From: Chryseobacterium ginsenosidimutans
Lineage (GTDB): Bacteria; Bacteroidota; Bacteroidia; Flavobacteriales; Weeksellaceae
Assembly (NCBI RefSeq): GCF_024807225.1
Contig: NZ_JANUCO010000001.1
Span: forward strand, 3,534,001 to 3,598,000
Length of the DNA: 64,000 bases
Direction: 5' to 3'
How positions within the stretch are numbered: position 1 is the first letter of the stretch; the number at the start of each line of letters is the position of its first letter. Below are positions 28,483 through 36,265 of the stretch, piece after piece. Both the position numbers and the translations under genes were made by a program. The notes beneath the pieces are model-generated. The model was not told the DNA's origin. It worked only from the letters and a program-made list of their open reading frames with translations, and ran no database searches.

Positions 28483-29289
28483 TTAAATTATCCGTTTTTC
28501 GTTTTCAAATTCTGAAAAAAACTGACTTTCTGCAAAGCTGTCTTTTGCGGCATTATATCCGATATTATAAATCTGTTCCAGGCGGTCTTTTTTTCTTTCA
28601 AAAGTTCCGTAGCTCGATAAATCCTGAGAAGAAATAAACCAGTCGCAATACTCGAATTTTATTTTTTCGATACGGTATGACAACAAATCGTAAGAACGCG
28701 AAACGATGGATTTAATAGTCTTCAGATCATTAATTTTAATATCATGTGGCGGAGATACAAAAACCCCGATCAATCGATCACAGTCGTTTCTTATGACATC
28801 TGCAGGGAAATTATTGAGCACTCCCCCATCGCAAAACATCTCTTCCCCTAAAATATAGGGAGTCGTAATTCCCGGAATCGAACATGAAGCAATGACCGCA
28901 TCGGTAACAAAAAAGTTTTCATCGAAAATTTTCTCTGTTCCGGAAACAAGCTCTGTCGCTACAATTTTGATTTCTTTATCTAAATCTTTAATCCTCATAT
29001 CCTTAAATATAGGCTTCAGATAATTCGCAAAAATAATAGACGAAACCAACCCCGGCTGATTAAATGCAAAATGTTTCCAGTCGAAGAAATATACCGACTG
29101 AAAGAAATCCAGAATTTCCTCCGGTTTTTTACCGATCGCATAAAGACTTCCGACGATAGATCCGGCGCTGCAGCAAGACAAAATATCGATATCAATATTC
29201 TTTTCGCTTAAAAATTTTAAGACGCCTGCATGTGCGATCCCTTTCGTACCGCCTCCCGATAAAACCAACCCTGTTTTTTCAAAGTTCAT
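28483..29289 (-). CDS. Patatin-like phospholipase family protein
   Basis: A 268-residue patatin-like lipid acyl hydrolase. The oxyanion-hole motif LVLSGGGTKGIAHAG is at residues 8-22. The nucleophile elbow is SCCSAGSIVG (Ser about 42), where the first Gly of GXSXG is Cys. The Asp of the dyad is in CDGGVLNNFP. It is predicted cytoplasmic with no signal peptide; substrate unknown. The dyad is intact, so it is probably active. A stand-alone minus-strand gene next to the M19 peptidase gene. Confidence 0.85.
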   Translation of the reverse strand: MNFEKTGLVLSGGGTKGIAHAGVLKFLSEKNIDIDILSCCSAGSIVGSLYAIGKKPEEILDFFQSVYFFDWKHFAFNQPGLVSSIIFANYLKPIFKDMRIKDLDKEIKIVATELVSGTEKIFDENFFVTDAVIASCSIPGITTPYILGEEMFCDGGVLNNFPADVIRNDCDRLIGVFVSPPHDIKINDLKTIKSIVSRSYDLLSYRIEKIKFEYCDWFISSQDLSSYGTFERKKDRLEQIYNIGYNAAKDSFAESQFFSEFENEKRII

Positions 29290-29381
29290 GGATTAAATGT
29301 AAGAAAACGACGTGAGAAAATCGGATTATTTTTTCTAAATGGAGCGATTTTAAAATTACTTTAACACAAATAAAATTATTA

Positions 29382-30932
29382 TTAAATTCCAAATCTGGAT
29401 TTTATGAAATTGAGTCCGTTTCGATAGAAAAAGTTTTCCATAAACGTATCCATATTGATTCGATCCGACCATTTTTTGGCATCATCCAGATCTTCCAGAA
29501 AACCTCTAAAATTCAAACTGATATAATTTCTTAATTTTCCAATTTCTCGCACGGTTGGCGTCACATTAAAAGGATTGATCAACCCGTCATAATCTGTTCC
29601 GATCGTGATATGTTTTTGAGCCGTTTCAATAGAAATCTTATGATCAACACAAACCTGAAAATAATGTTTAAGATGATTAAGAATATGATAGTAGAAAAAC
29701 TCTTTTTCGGCATCAAGACTGTCAAAATCCAATTCATTTACCATAAGACAATTGCTGTCGCTGATTGATTTTTTTAAATTCTTATCATCAATACCCAAAG
29801 CATTCCATTCGTCGATAGAAAAAAATTCTCTGTCAGTTACCATTTCATCCGGTCCGCTTCCCGAAGGTTTATCCGTAAACCCTAAAATTCTTTTGTCTAA
29901 AGAAACTCCAATTACGCCGCCATTTTTTACAATCCATGCAATTTCTTCATCAAACAAGTTAATTGTTGAAGCATTAAATCCCGGAAATCCGGGTCTTTGG
30001 GGATTACTTTTAGACTTAATCGGTTTTGTAATATCTAAGCTAAAAGCTCCAAAAACCGTTTTTCTAAACTGTATATATCCTGCCCAATCTTTAAAAGGAA
30101 TTCCCGTAAAACCTGCATGAGTACAAACTAATGGCTGCGCATTTGTAAATTCACCGGAGTCTATTTTACCCATTAAATCTTTCCGAGATTTGTAACTCAT
30201 ATGCTTTACATCAACACAAATATTTCTGTTAAACAGTTCCTGAACAACCTTTTTCCCATCATCTTTCAGTCCGTTTCCTTTCGGGATAAAAGGTTCAATT
30301 TTCGCAACCTGCATTCCAAAGGCATGATTGCATAAACTTGATTGCTGAAGATGGGTTAAATTAACCGAGATAATGTCTACTTTTTTTAAGACTTTATCAA
30401 GATTGGTAACAATTTCTTTTACATTATAAGACTGCGTTGCATTGCATTCGTTTATTTCATCGACTAAAGAATGGCAGCCTTCAATCGTGAAAAATACATT
30501 GATTTTATTTTTCGGCAACGGGTTTTTAAAACTGGATTTTGTAAGAATATTATAGGAGGAAGCTTCAATATATTCCTGCAGGGTTCTTTCCATTAGAAAC
30601 CCTGAAAATGATTTGTAATCGTTGTTTTTAATGTTTTCCAAAAGAGATTTTGAAAGCTTGAATTGCGATGCTTTTTCGAGGTTACCACGAAGAGGAATTA
30701 CATTTTCTGCAACAAATTTTTCTACGCTATACAAGACCGCACCTACAATTACTTCATCTTTAAACTCGGCAAGCTGCGTATGATGCGTCTGTGTCTGAAT
30801 AATATCTCCAAGCTCCGAACATGCTTTCGGAATGATTCCTAAATCTTTTTTGTAAATAAATGAATCTATATTGGGATCATCATTAAACAACTGTTTCAAA
30901 ACAGGATGACAGTGGAAATCAAAATATTTCAT
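29382..30932 (-). CDS. Membrane dipeptidase-like peptidase (M19 family)
   Basis: A 516-residue metallohydrolase similar to renal dipeptidase. DFHCHP at residues 4-9 provides the first metal ligands. FTIEGCHSLVDE carries the bridging Glu, NLTHLQQSSLCNHAFG and VCTHAGFTG the later His ligands, and TIGTDYDGLINPF the conserved Asp motif. It is longer than typical M19 enzymes (about 350-400), with inserted segments and no signal peptide, so it is probably cytoplasmic. Substrate unknown. 92 bases upstream of the patatin gene on the same strand. Confidence 0.75.
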   Translation of the reverse strand: MKYFDFHCHPVLKQLFNDDPNIDSFIYKKDLGIIPKACSELGDIIQTQTHHTQLAEFKDEVIVGAVLYSVEKFVAENVIPLRGNLEKASQFKLSKSLLENIKNNDYKSFSGFLMERTLQEYIEASSYNILTKSSFKNPLPKNKINVFFTIEGCHSLVDEINECNATQSYNVKEIVTNLDKVLKKVDIISVNLTHLQQSSLCNHAFGMQVAKIEPFIPKGNGLKDDGKKVVQELFNRNICVDVKHMSYKSRKDLMGKIDSGEFTNAQPLVCTHAGFTGIPFKDWAGYIQFRKTVFGAFSLDITKPIKSKSNPQRPGFPGFNASTINLFDEEIAWIVKNGGVIGVSLDKRILGFTDKPSGSGPDEMVTDREFFSIDEWNALGIDDKNLKKSISDSNCLMVNELDFDSLDAEKEFFYYHILNHLKHYFQVCVDHKISIETAQKHITIGTDYDGLINPFNVTPTVREIGKLRNYISLNFRGFLEDLDDAKKWSDRINMDTFMENFFYRNGLNFIKSRFGI

Positions 30933-31018
30933 GGCCTTAGTTTTTGTTATCTTAAAGTTACTAAGTTAATTCTGAATATGTTATTATCCTTTTGGGGTAT
31001 TTTTTTATTTTTTATTTG

Positions 31019-31211
31019 AAGCTATTTCCCGCTATCCACTGTATCTTTTTTGTTACGGTCTCCGCTTCGCTCCGACCGCAACAAAAAAGGATGTCGTTTC
31101 TATCAGGGCTAGGAATTTGCGACTGTTTAAAAAAAATCAAACCTTGAAGGTTTAAATCCACAATATCTGCCACCCCCGAAGCCTTGTCAAGGTTTCAACC
31201 TTGACAAGGCT
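31019..31211. repeat. Dispersed compound hairpin repeat R1, copy C (reverse) with a CCTTGTCAAGG hairpin
   Basis: Reverse copy: conserved core from CCCGCTATCCACTGTATC to GATGTCGTTTCTATC, with the stem TTTTTTGTTACGGTC / GACCGCAACAAAAAA. A single AAACCTTGAAGGTTT follows (31139-31153), then a second hairpin GCCTTGTCAAGGTT / AACCTTGACAAGGC (31181-31210). The latter hairpin recurs in copy D. Confidence 0.8.
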
Positions 31212-31369
31212 CATTCAGCATCCTCTTTGTCATCTCGTAGAGATCCAGGCACGAATCTTTTCACACTATTTTCTAATACTATGCCTAGATCCTTCCAGGA
31301 TGATAAACTTTGTAGAAAATTATAATGTAATAAAACATATTAGAAGTTTTTTATATTCCATATACATTT

Positions 31370-31695
31370 TTTAGTCCTACAGATACATTGTTTATCCGTT
31401 ACGACACCTTCCGCAGACCTCTGGATATGTTCAAAAATAGTCTGGATAAGTATTTTACCTATCTTGAGTCGTAGATTATCTATCGGGATGGGTTGTACAA
31501 GGTATTCTGAGAGTTAAATAACCTCAACTTCGGTGTCATCAACCCCAATGGATTTATGAATAACGTGTCGCAAGAGGTTGCCCTACGTATCGGAACTTAT
31601 AACCAACATATCCGCAGCTTTGCAGAACGTATCGGGACATATTCGGAACGTATCCGGCGGGGTTCAGAACGTCAAATTTTGGGTTCGCAGCCTCT
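31370..31695. other. GC-richer segment with decayed coding appearance
   Basis: Between repeat copy C and the terminator at 31720. Base composition is less AT-rich than its surroundings. On the + strand, from a GTG at 31565, it reads as 43 codons with a repeating Arg-Ile/Glu-Arg pattern (LRIGTY, AERIGTYSERIRR) and internal near-repeats of AACGTATCGG. Upstream, RYDTFRRPLDMFKNSLDKYF is read until a stop. No start with supporting signals, no recognised family. Possibly a remnant gene or a dispersed repeat. Confidence 0.35.
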
Positions 31696-31719
31696 CTGAT
31701 GATTTTTTTGAACAGTAAA

Positions 31720-31744
31720 AAACCACAGACAGAATCTGTGGTTT
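31720..31744 (-). terminator. Intrinsic terminator of the 31758 gene
   Basis: AAACCACAGA / TCTGTGGTTT hairpin with a five-base loop. On the minus strand the stem runs into a T tract (A run at 31717-31722). Nearly identical to the terminator at 33374. Confidence 0.85.
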
Positions 31745-31757
31745 ATATTTAAATCCA

Positions 31758-32354
31758 TCAATCTAATGAATCTTCAAATTTTTTCTCGTAATCAGTAAGC
31801 AGCTCGTAATATTCAGCATCTTTTTTTATTCTTTTATATCTTTCAAGCAAGTCAGGATATTGTTCAAGTCGCTCTTTCAGAACTTTATCTTTACCTGCTT
31901 TTTTAAGCAATTCTCTTTTATCAAAAGTATAATAGGTGGCTCCAGTATTACCGTAAATATTCACATTATATTCCTCTCTCAGAACTAAGATTCTTTTTCC
32001 CTGAAATAAAACTTCAAGCATTCTACTTCCCAATTTCAGTTCAGGAAAACGATCAGAATTAATAAATTTTCTTACTTTTCTATCAAAATCAGTGATTTCA
32101 AGATATCTGATTGTTTCTACAGGAATTTTTGTTTTCACTTCACTATTTTCAGTTTTTATATTCTTTAAAAACGTATCTGCTGTGAAATGGTTCTTTTTAA
32201 ATGCATAACTTCCCGCAACGTGGGTAATAATAGTATCTTTTGAAGTTTTCAAAACATACTTTGCCGGAAGAGGATTATTAATGTATTCCGTTTCTTCTTG
32301 TGAAAATAAAAAAGTAAAACTTACGATAGACAGTAAAGTCAATATTTTTTTCAT
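31758..32354 (-). CDS. Secreted hypothetical protein
   Basis: A 198-residue protein with a signal peptide (MKKILTLLSIVSFTFLFSQ). The mature part is charged, with a beta-rich segment (KYVLKTSKDTIITHVAG) and a helical, Lys/Glu-rich C-terminus (LLERYKRIKKDAEYYELL). No domain recognised. Single-gene unit with its own terminator. Confidence 0.6.
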   Translation of the reverse strand: MKKILTLLSIVSFTFLFSQEETEYINNPLPAKYVLKTSKDTIITHVAGSYAFKKNHFTADTFLKNIKTENSEVKTKIPVETIRYLEITDFDRKVRKFINSDRFPELKLGSRMLEVLFQGKRILVLREEYNVNIYGNTGATYYTFDKRELLKKAGKDKVLKERLEQYPDLLERYKRIKKDAEYYELLTDYEKKFEDSLD

Positions 32355-32428
32355 GGGTATAGTTTATTAAAAAAGCCTAGATTAAATCTGAGCTTAAATA
32401 TATTATTTTTATTGAATTGAATTAAATT

Positions 32429-33043
32429 CTAATTATTAATATACTTTTCAAAAATCTTCGAGAAATCTCTTTGGTTATATTTATCGAAACTGTTCGTATT
32501 CCAAGCGAAAATATACTCGTTGATGGCTCTTAATTCCTGACTTTTCGAAACATTTTCCTGCTTTCCTGATGCTACACTTGTTATTGCTTTTTGGATGCTG
32601 TCATTAGAAAAATTCAACAACGAATGATTGTGGTGAACTTCCTGCTGAATCGCCAAAAGCGCTTTGTACAAGTCTTTCAACTGATCAATCTGACCTTTTG
32701 CAACGCTTATCATCAAAGGAACATTTCCGATATTAAATGAAATTTCAACATCCAAATCAATTGTTCCGGCAGTTTGCAAAGCTATTGCAGAAAAAGGAAA
32801 CTGATAATATTCGTATCTTCTTAAAATTCTCTTTTTATCCAAAGCACTTGCTCCATCGATATGAATTAATGCTCTGTTTGTAAAGCAATATTCGTCTCTT
32901 TTAGATTTAATTAAGAAGAAAATTTTCTCATTATCTTCTGATAAAATATAATCATCAGAATCTACTTTATCATAATCCTGAGAAGGAATAATTTTACCGA
33001 TATCTCCCAGTCCCAAAGCTTCTGCAGCTAATTTTTTAAACAT
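32429..33043 (-). CDS. Bacterial PH-domain protein
   Basis: A 204-residue cytoplasmic protein. Residues about 25-135 match the bacterial pleckstrin-homology domain (IFFLIKSKRDEYCFTNRALI, then KRILRRYEYYQFPFSAI). A C-terminal helical extension (KDLYKALLAIQQEVHHNHSL) follows, as in YvbH-like proteins. Function unknown. No signal peptide. Confidence 0.7.
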   Translation of the reverse strand: MFKKLAAEALGLGDIGKIIPSQDYDKVDSDDYILSEDNEKIFFLIKSKRDEYCFTNRALIHIDGASALDKKRILRRYEYYQFPFSAIALQTAGTIDLDVEISFNIGNVPLMISVAKGQIDQLKDLYKALLAIQQEVHHNHSLLNFSNDSIQKAITSVASGKQENVSKSQELRAINEYIFAWNTNSFDKYNQRDFSKIFEKYINN

Positions 33044-33167
33044 AATTTATTTTAATTTGTAGTTTATTAAGTGAATAAAATTAAGAAAATAAGTGAGATA
33101 AAATCAAAAAAATTATCTTGGAACTAGTTTAAATTTGACTAGATATTAAAATCATCATTCATTTTTG

Positions 33168-33325
33168 ACGCAAAGATTTTTATTTAAAGACTTAATTATT
33201 TAAGCGAGCAAAGAAGAATCAACAAGTTGATTTGATGAAGCTGTGTTTTAAACCTTCTCGAAGTAAATTTTATTTGCTTTTGCTTCCTAAAAATAATCTA
33301 TTAAGTTTAATTAAAACTTTGCGTT
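33168..33325. repeat. Dispersed element R2, reverse copy
   Basis: Begins ACGCAAAG (33169) and ends AACTTTGCGT (to 33325), giving terminal inverted repeats of about 8 bases. The centre GAGCAAAGAAGAATCAAC and AAGTTGATTTGATGAAGC is the reverse complement of the forward copy at 23264-23418. Confidence 0.75.
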
Positions 33326-33373
33326 TAAAAATAATAAAGTCATAAAAATTTTAACAAGTTCTTAGAAAAAGAA

Positions 33374-33400
33374 AAAACCACAGAACAAATCTGTGGTTTT
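33374..33400 (-). terminator. Intrinsic terminator of lpdA
   Basis: AAAACCACAGA / TCTGTGGTTTT hairpin, followed on the minus strand by a T tract. 50 bases after the lpdA stop. Confidence 0.85.
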
Positions 33401-33449
33401 GATATTGTGAAACTTTTTCAAAGATTTACACCTTTGTCAAAGCTAAAAA

Positions 33450-34838
33450 TTAAATGTGAATCACCTCACCGTAAGCAGCAGCAGCAGCTTCCATAATCGC
33501 TTCAGAAACTGTTGGATGCGGGTGAATAGATTTGATGATTTCGTGACCAGTCGTTTCTAATTTTCTAGCAACAACAGCCTCTGCAACCATATCTGTAACT
33601 CCTTCACCGATCATGTGGCAACCTAACCATTCCCCATATTTAGCATCGAAAATAACTTTAACGAAACCGTCTGTATTTCCGTTTGCAGTCGCTTTTCCAC
33701 TTGCAGAAAGAGGGAATTTACCAACTTTGATTTCGTAACCTTTCTCTTTTGCCTGCTTTTCAGTAAGACCAACAGATGCAACTTCCGGGTGACAGTAAGT
33801 ACATCCAGGGATATTGCCATAGTCGATTTTCTCAACGTGAAGTCCTTTAATTTTTTCAACACAAGTAATTCCTTCCGCAGAAGCAACGTGTGCCAAAGCC
33901 TGAGTAGGAATAAGATCTCCGATTGCGTAATATCCCGGAACTGAAGTTTCGTACCATTCGTTCACCAAAACTCTACCTTTATCTGTCTGGATTCCCACTT
34001 CTTCAAGACCAATGTTCTCGATGTTTGCAGCGATTCCGACAGCAGATAATAAGATATCAGCTTCAAGAACGATGTTTCCTTTTGCAGTTTTTACGGTAGC
34101 TTTTACGCCTTCTCCGCTTGTGTCAACGCTTTCTACAGAAGCATTCAACATAATTTCGATTCCTGATTTTTTCAGAGATTTTTCTAAGTGCTTAGAAATG
34201 TCCTCATCCTCTACAGGAACGATGTTTGGCATAAATTCAACAACAGTTACTTTCGTACCCATTGTGTTATAGAAATCAGCAAATTCTACCCCGATTGCTC
34301 CAGAACCTACAACAATCATAGATTTTGGCTGCTCAGGAAGAGATAATGCCTGTCTGTATCCGATTACTTTTTTACCGTCTTGAGGTAAGTTAGGCAACTC
34401 TCTAGAACGAGCTCCTGTCGCGATAATGATGTGATTTCCTGAATATTCAGTTACTTTTCCGTCGTTATCTGTAACAGAAACTTTTTTACCTTTCTGAACT
34501 TTCGCAGTACCCAAAATGACATCGATCTTGTTCTTTTTCATCAAGAACTCAATTCCTTTACTCATTTTGTTGGCAACTCCACGGCTTCTCTGAATTACGT
34601 TTGGAAATTCAAAGCTACCTTCTACTTTATTTAAACCATAGTCTTCAGCGTGATTGATGTAATGAAAAACCTGAGCCGACTTCAATAAAGCTTTCGTTGG
34701 AATACATCCCCAGTTAAGGCAAATTCCCCCTAAACTTTCTTTCTCGATAATTGCAGTTTTGAAACCCAATTGTGCAGCTCTGATTGCAGTAACATATCCA
34801 CCAGGACCACTTCCGATGACAATAATATCGTAATTCAT
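33450..34838 (-). CDS. lpdA: Dihydrolipoyl dehydrogenase (E3)
   Basis: A 462-residue flavoprotein that reoxidises dihydrolipoamide in 2-oxoacid dehydrogenase complexes with NAD+. FAD-binding GSGPGGYVTAIRAAQLG is at the N-terminus. The redox disulfide is in GGICLNWGCIPTKALL. The NAD site is VVGSGAIGVEFADFYNTMG and the second FAD motif is YYAIGDLIP. The catalytic His-Glu is in HPHPTVSEAIMEA. Full length. Stand-alone minus-strand gene; its E1/E2 partners are not here. Confidence 0.95.
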   Translation of the reverse strand: MNYDIIVIGSGPGGYVTAIRAAQLGFKTAIIEKESLGGICLNWGCIPTKALLKSAQVFHYINHAEDYGLNKVEGSFEFPNVIQRSRGVANKMSKGIEFLMKKNKIDVILGTAKVQKGKKVSVTDNDGKVTEYSGNHIIIATGARSRELPNLPQDGKKVIGYRQALSLPEQPKSMIVVGSGAIGVEFADFYNTMGTKVTVVEFMPNIVPVEDEDISKHLEKSLKKSGIEIMLNASVESVDTSGEGVKATVKTAKGNIVLEADILLSAVGIAANIENIGLEEVGIQTDKGRVLVNEWYETSVPGYYAIGDLIPTQALAHVASAEGITCVEKIKGLHVEKIDYGNIPGCTYCHPEVASVGLTEKQAKEKGYEIKVGKFPLSASGKATANGNTDGFVKVIFDAKYGEWLGCHMIGEGVTDMVAEAVVARKLETTGHEIIKSIHPHPTVSEAIMEAAAAAYGEVIHI

Positions 34839-34948
34839 TAGTTTAAAATTTTTATGCGAATTTAAGGAAAAATATTGGATGTTTCATATTTCCCGAAATT
34901 CATGTCATAATGCATTGTTAATACCATTTTCATTTAATTTTAAACAAA

Positions 34949-34980
34949 AAAGAGAACGCAAAAAGCATTCTCTTTCAATA
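34949..34980 (-). terminator. Intrinsic terminator of the 35069 gene
   Basis: AAAGAGAACGC (34949-34959) pairs with GCATTCTCTTT (34965-34975) with one G-U position. The minus strand ends in a T-rich tract. Confidence 0.75.
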
Positions 34981-35068
34981 AATTTTATTTTAAATTAAAA
35001 ATTTCGTAAAACCGAATGTATAGAATTAAACTATATGCATTTTAATAATTTCTAAAAAAACTGCATTA

Positions 35069-35359
35069 TTACATTTGTTTGAGCAATCTTTTCTGACTTC
35101 TGTATTTCTCATTTAAAGCCTTTAATTGCTCTTGTTTCATTTTTTTGGTTGCTACCGGATGATTCAAAATTGCTTTCTTTTCCAGATTATATCTTTTATC
35201 CAGTTCACGCGATTTGGTATTTACCAGTTCGCTTTTTGAAGGATGAGGTGGCGGTGACGGATGTTTCTGTGCCGAAACGCTCATTGATAAACCTACTAAT
35301 AAAACGGTGGATATAAATAACTTTTTCATAATATTCATTTTTTGAATAATTTTAACCAA
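35069..35359 (-). CDS. Small secreted hypothetical protein
   Basis: 96 residues from the first ATG. A better start is the ATG about nine codons in (MKKLFISTVLLVGLSMSVSA, near 35329), which begins a normal signal peptide. The mature peptide is short, Pro/His-rich at first (KHPSPPPHPS), then a basic helix (KKMKQEQLKALNEKYRSQKR). No family recognised. Has its own terminator. Confidence 0.55.
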   Translation of the reverse strand: MVKIIQKMNIMKKLFISTVLLVGLSMSVSAQKHPSPPPHPSKSELVNTKSRELDKRYNLEKKAILNHPVATKKMKQEQLKALNEKYRSQKRLLKQM

Positions 35360-35513
35360 TAAGTCTTTATTAATTAAATTTATTCAGATTCGAACTAAAT
35401 ATTACAGATATCATACCAATTATTAAATGTTTATTATAAAATCTGTTAACATTTTATTTTGAGAGTTGGAAATCGCAAAGGTGCAAAAATTTTAAAATAA
35501 ACAGTGTTGAATG

Positions 35514-35738
35514 AGCCTTGTCAAGGTTGAAACCTTGACAAGGCTTTGGCTGGGTGCAAAAAATAATTATGAAAATTCATTCCCCAATTCTTACAGAACG
35601 ACAACATAATAGGTATTGCGATCGGTTGAGAAAACGACAAAATTCCTAGCCCCGATAGAAACGACATTCTTTTTTGTTGCGGTCGGAGCGAAGCGGAGAA
35701 CGTAACAAAAAAGATACAGTGGATAGCGGGAAAAAGCT
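35514..35738. repeat. Dispersed compound hairpin repeat R1, copy D
   Basis: Forward copy in a 454-base divergent gap. It starts with the hairpin AGCCTTGTCAAGGTT / AACCTTGACAAGGCT (35514-35545), as in copy C. After a 100-base unrelated spacer comes the conserved core (CCCCGATAGAAACGAC to GTGGATAGCGGG), with the stem GTTGCGGTC / GAACGTAAC. The minus-strand 73-codon frame here is repeat sequence, not a gene. A partial R3-like end lies just upstream at 35470. Confidence 0.8.
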
Positions 35739-35813
35739 TCAAATAAAAAGTGTAACAGATTTATAAACTATTTTTTTTACTTTTATATATAGTAATTAAG
35801 CTACAATACATCT

Positions 35814-36188
35814 ATGAAAAAAAACATATTGACCAAGGATAATATTTGGATGAAAGAGCCTCAAGAACATGATTTTCCTGCTGCACAAGATTATCTGGAA
35901 CTTCTTTTTCTTCCTGATCATGTACAAAAAATCGTGGAAGAACTGAAAAAAGCGCCTACTATCATGAAAAAATCTAAAGATATTCTAAGAGCCAGTAGAC
36001 TTGCTTTGCTGCCGGAAACTAATATCCACGTCAAAGAAAATCTGAAAAAAGTACAAAAAAATAAAAAACTATCCCCCATTTTACTGGTAAGAGGACAAAA
36101 TGATCTGATTATTGCGGACGGATATCATCGTTTATGCTGTAGCTATTACCTTACCGAAGATCTGGAAGTTCCTTGCAGATTAGTTTAA
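35814..36188 (+). CDS. ParB/Srx-like nuclease-fold hypothetical protein
   Basis: A 124-residue cytoplasmic protein. The C-terminal half has a ParB N-domain/sulfiredoxin-like pattern: SPILLVRGQNDLIIADGYHR followed by LCCSYYL, where the ADGYHRL motif matches the G.HR motif of the fold. The N-terminal half is helical. Such stand-alone proteins are common in Bacteroidota and functionally uncharacterised. It starts after repeat copy D and ends at a hairpin. Confidence 0.6.
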   Translation: MKKNILTKDNIWMKEPQEHDFPAAQDYLELLFLPDHVQKIVEELKKAPTIMKKSKDILRASRLALLPETNIHVKENLKKVQKNKKLSPILLVRGQNDLIIADGYHRLCCSYYLTEDLEVPCRLV

Positions 36189-36222
36189 TACCCAAAGCTT
36201 CAAGCGATTTGGGTATTAAATT
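36184..36222. terminator. Bidirectional hairpin between convergent genes
   Basis: TTTAATACCCAAA (36184-36196) is fully complementary to TTTGGGTATTAAA (36208-36220). It overlaps the stop codon of the 35814 gene and serves the convergent GH3 gene. The T tract is weak on both sides. Confidence 0.7.
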
Positions 36223-36265
36223 TATTGATTTTTTTAATTTGAATATACCTGATTAACAGGTAAAT

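Noticed and set aside
35521..35742. 73-codon minus-strand frame
   Set aside because: It is made entirely of repeat R1 copy D.
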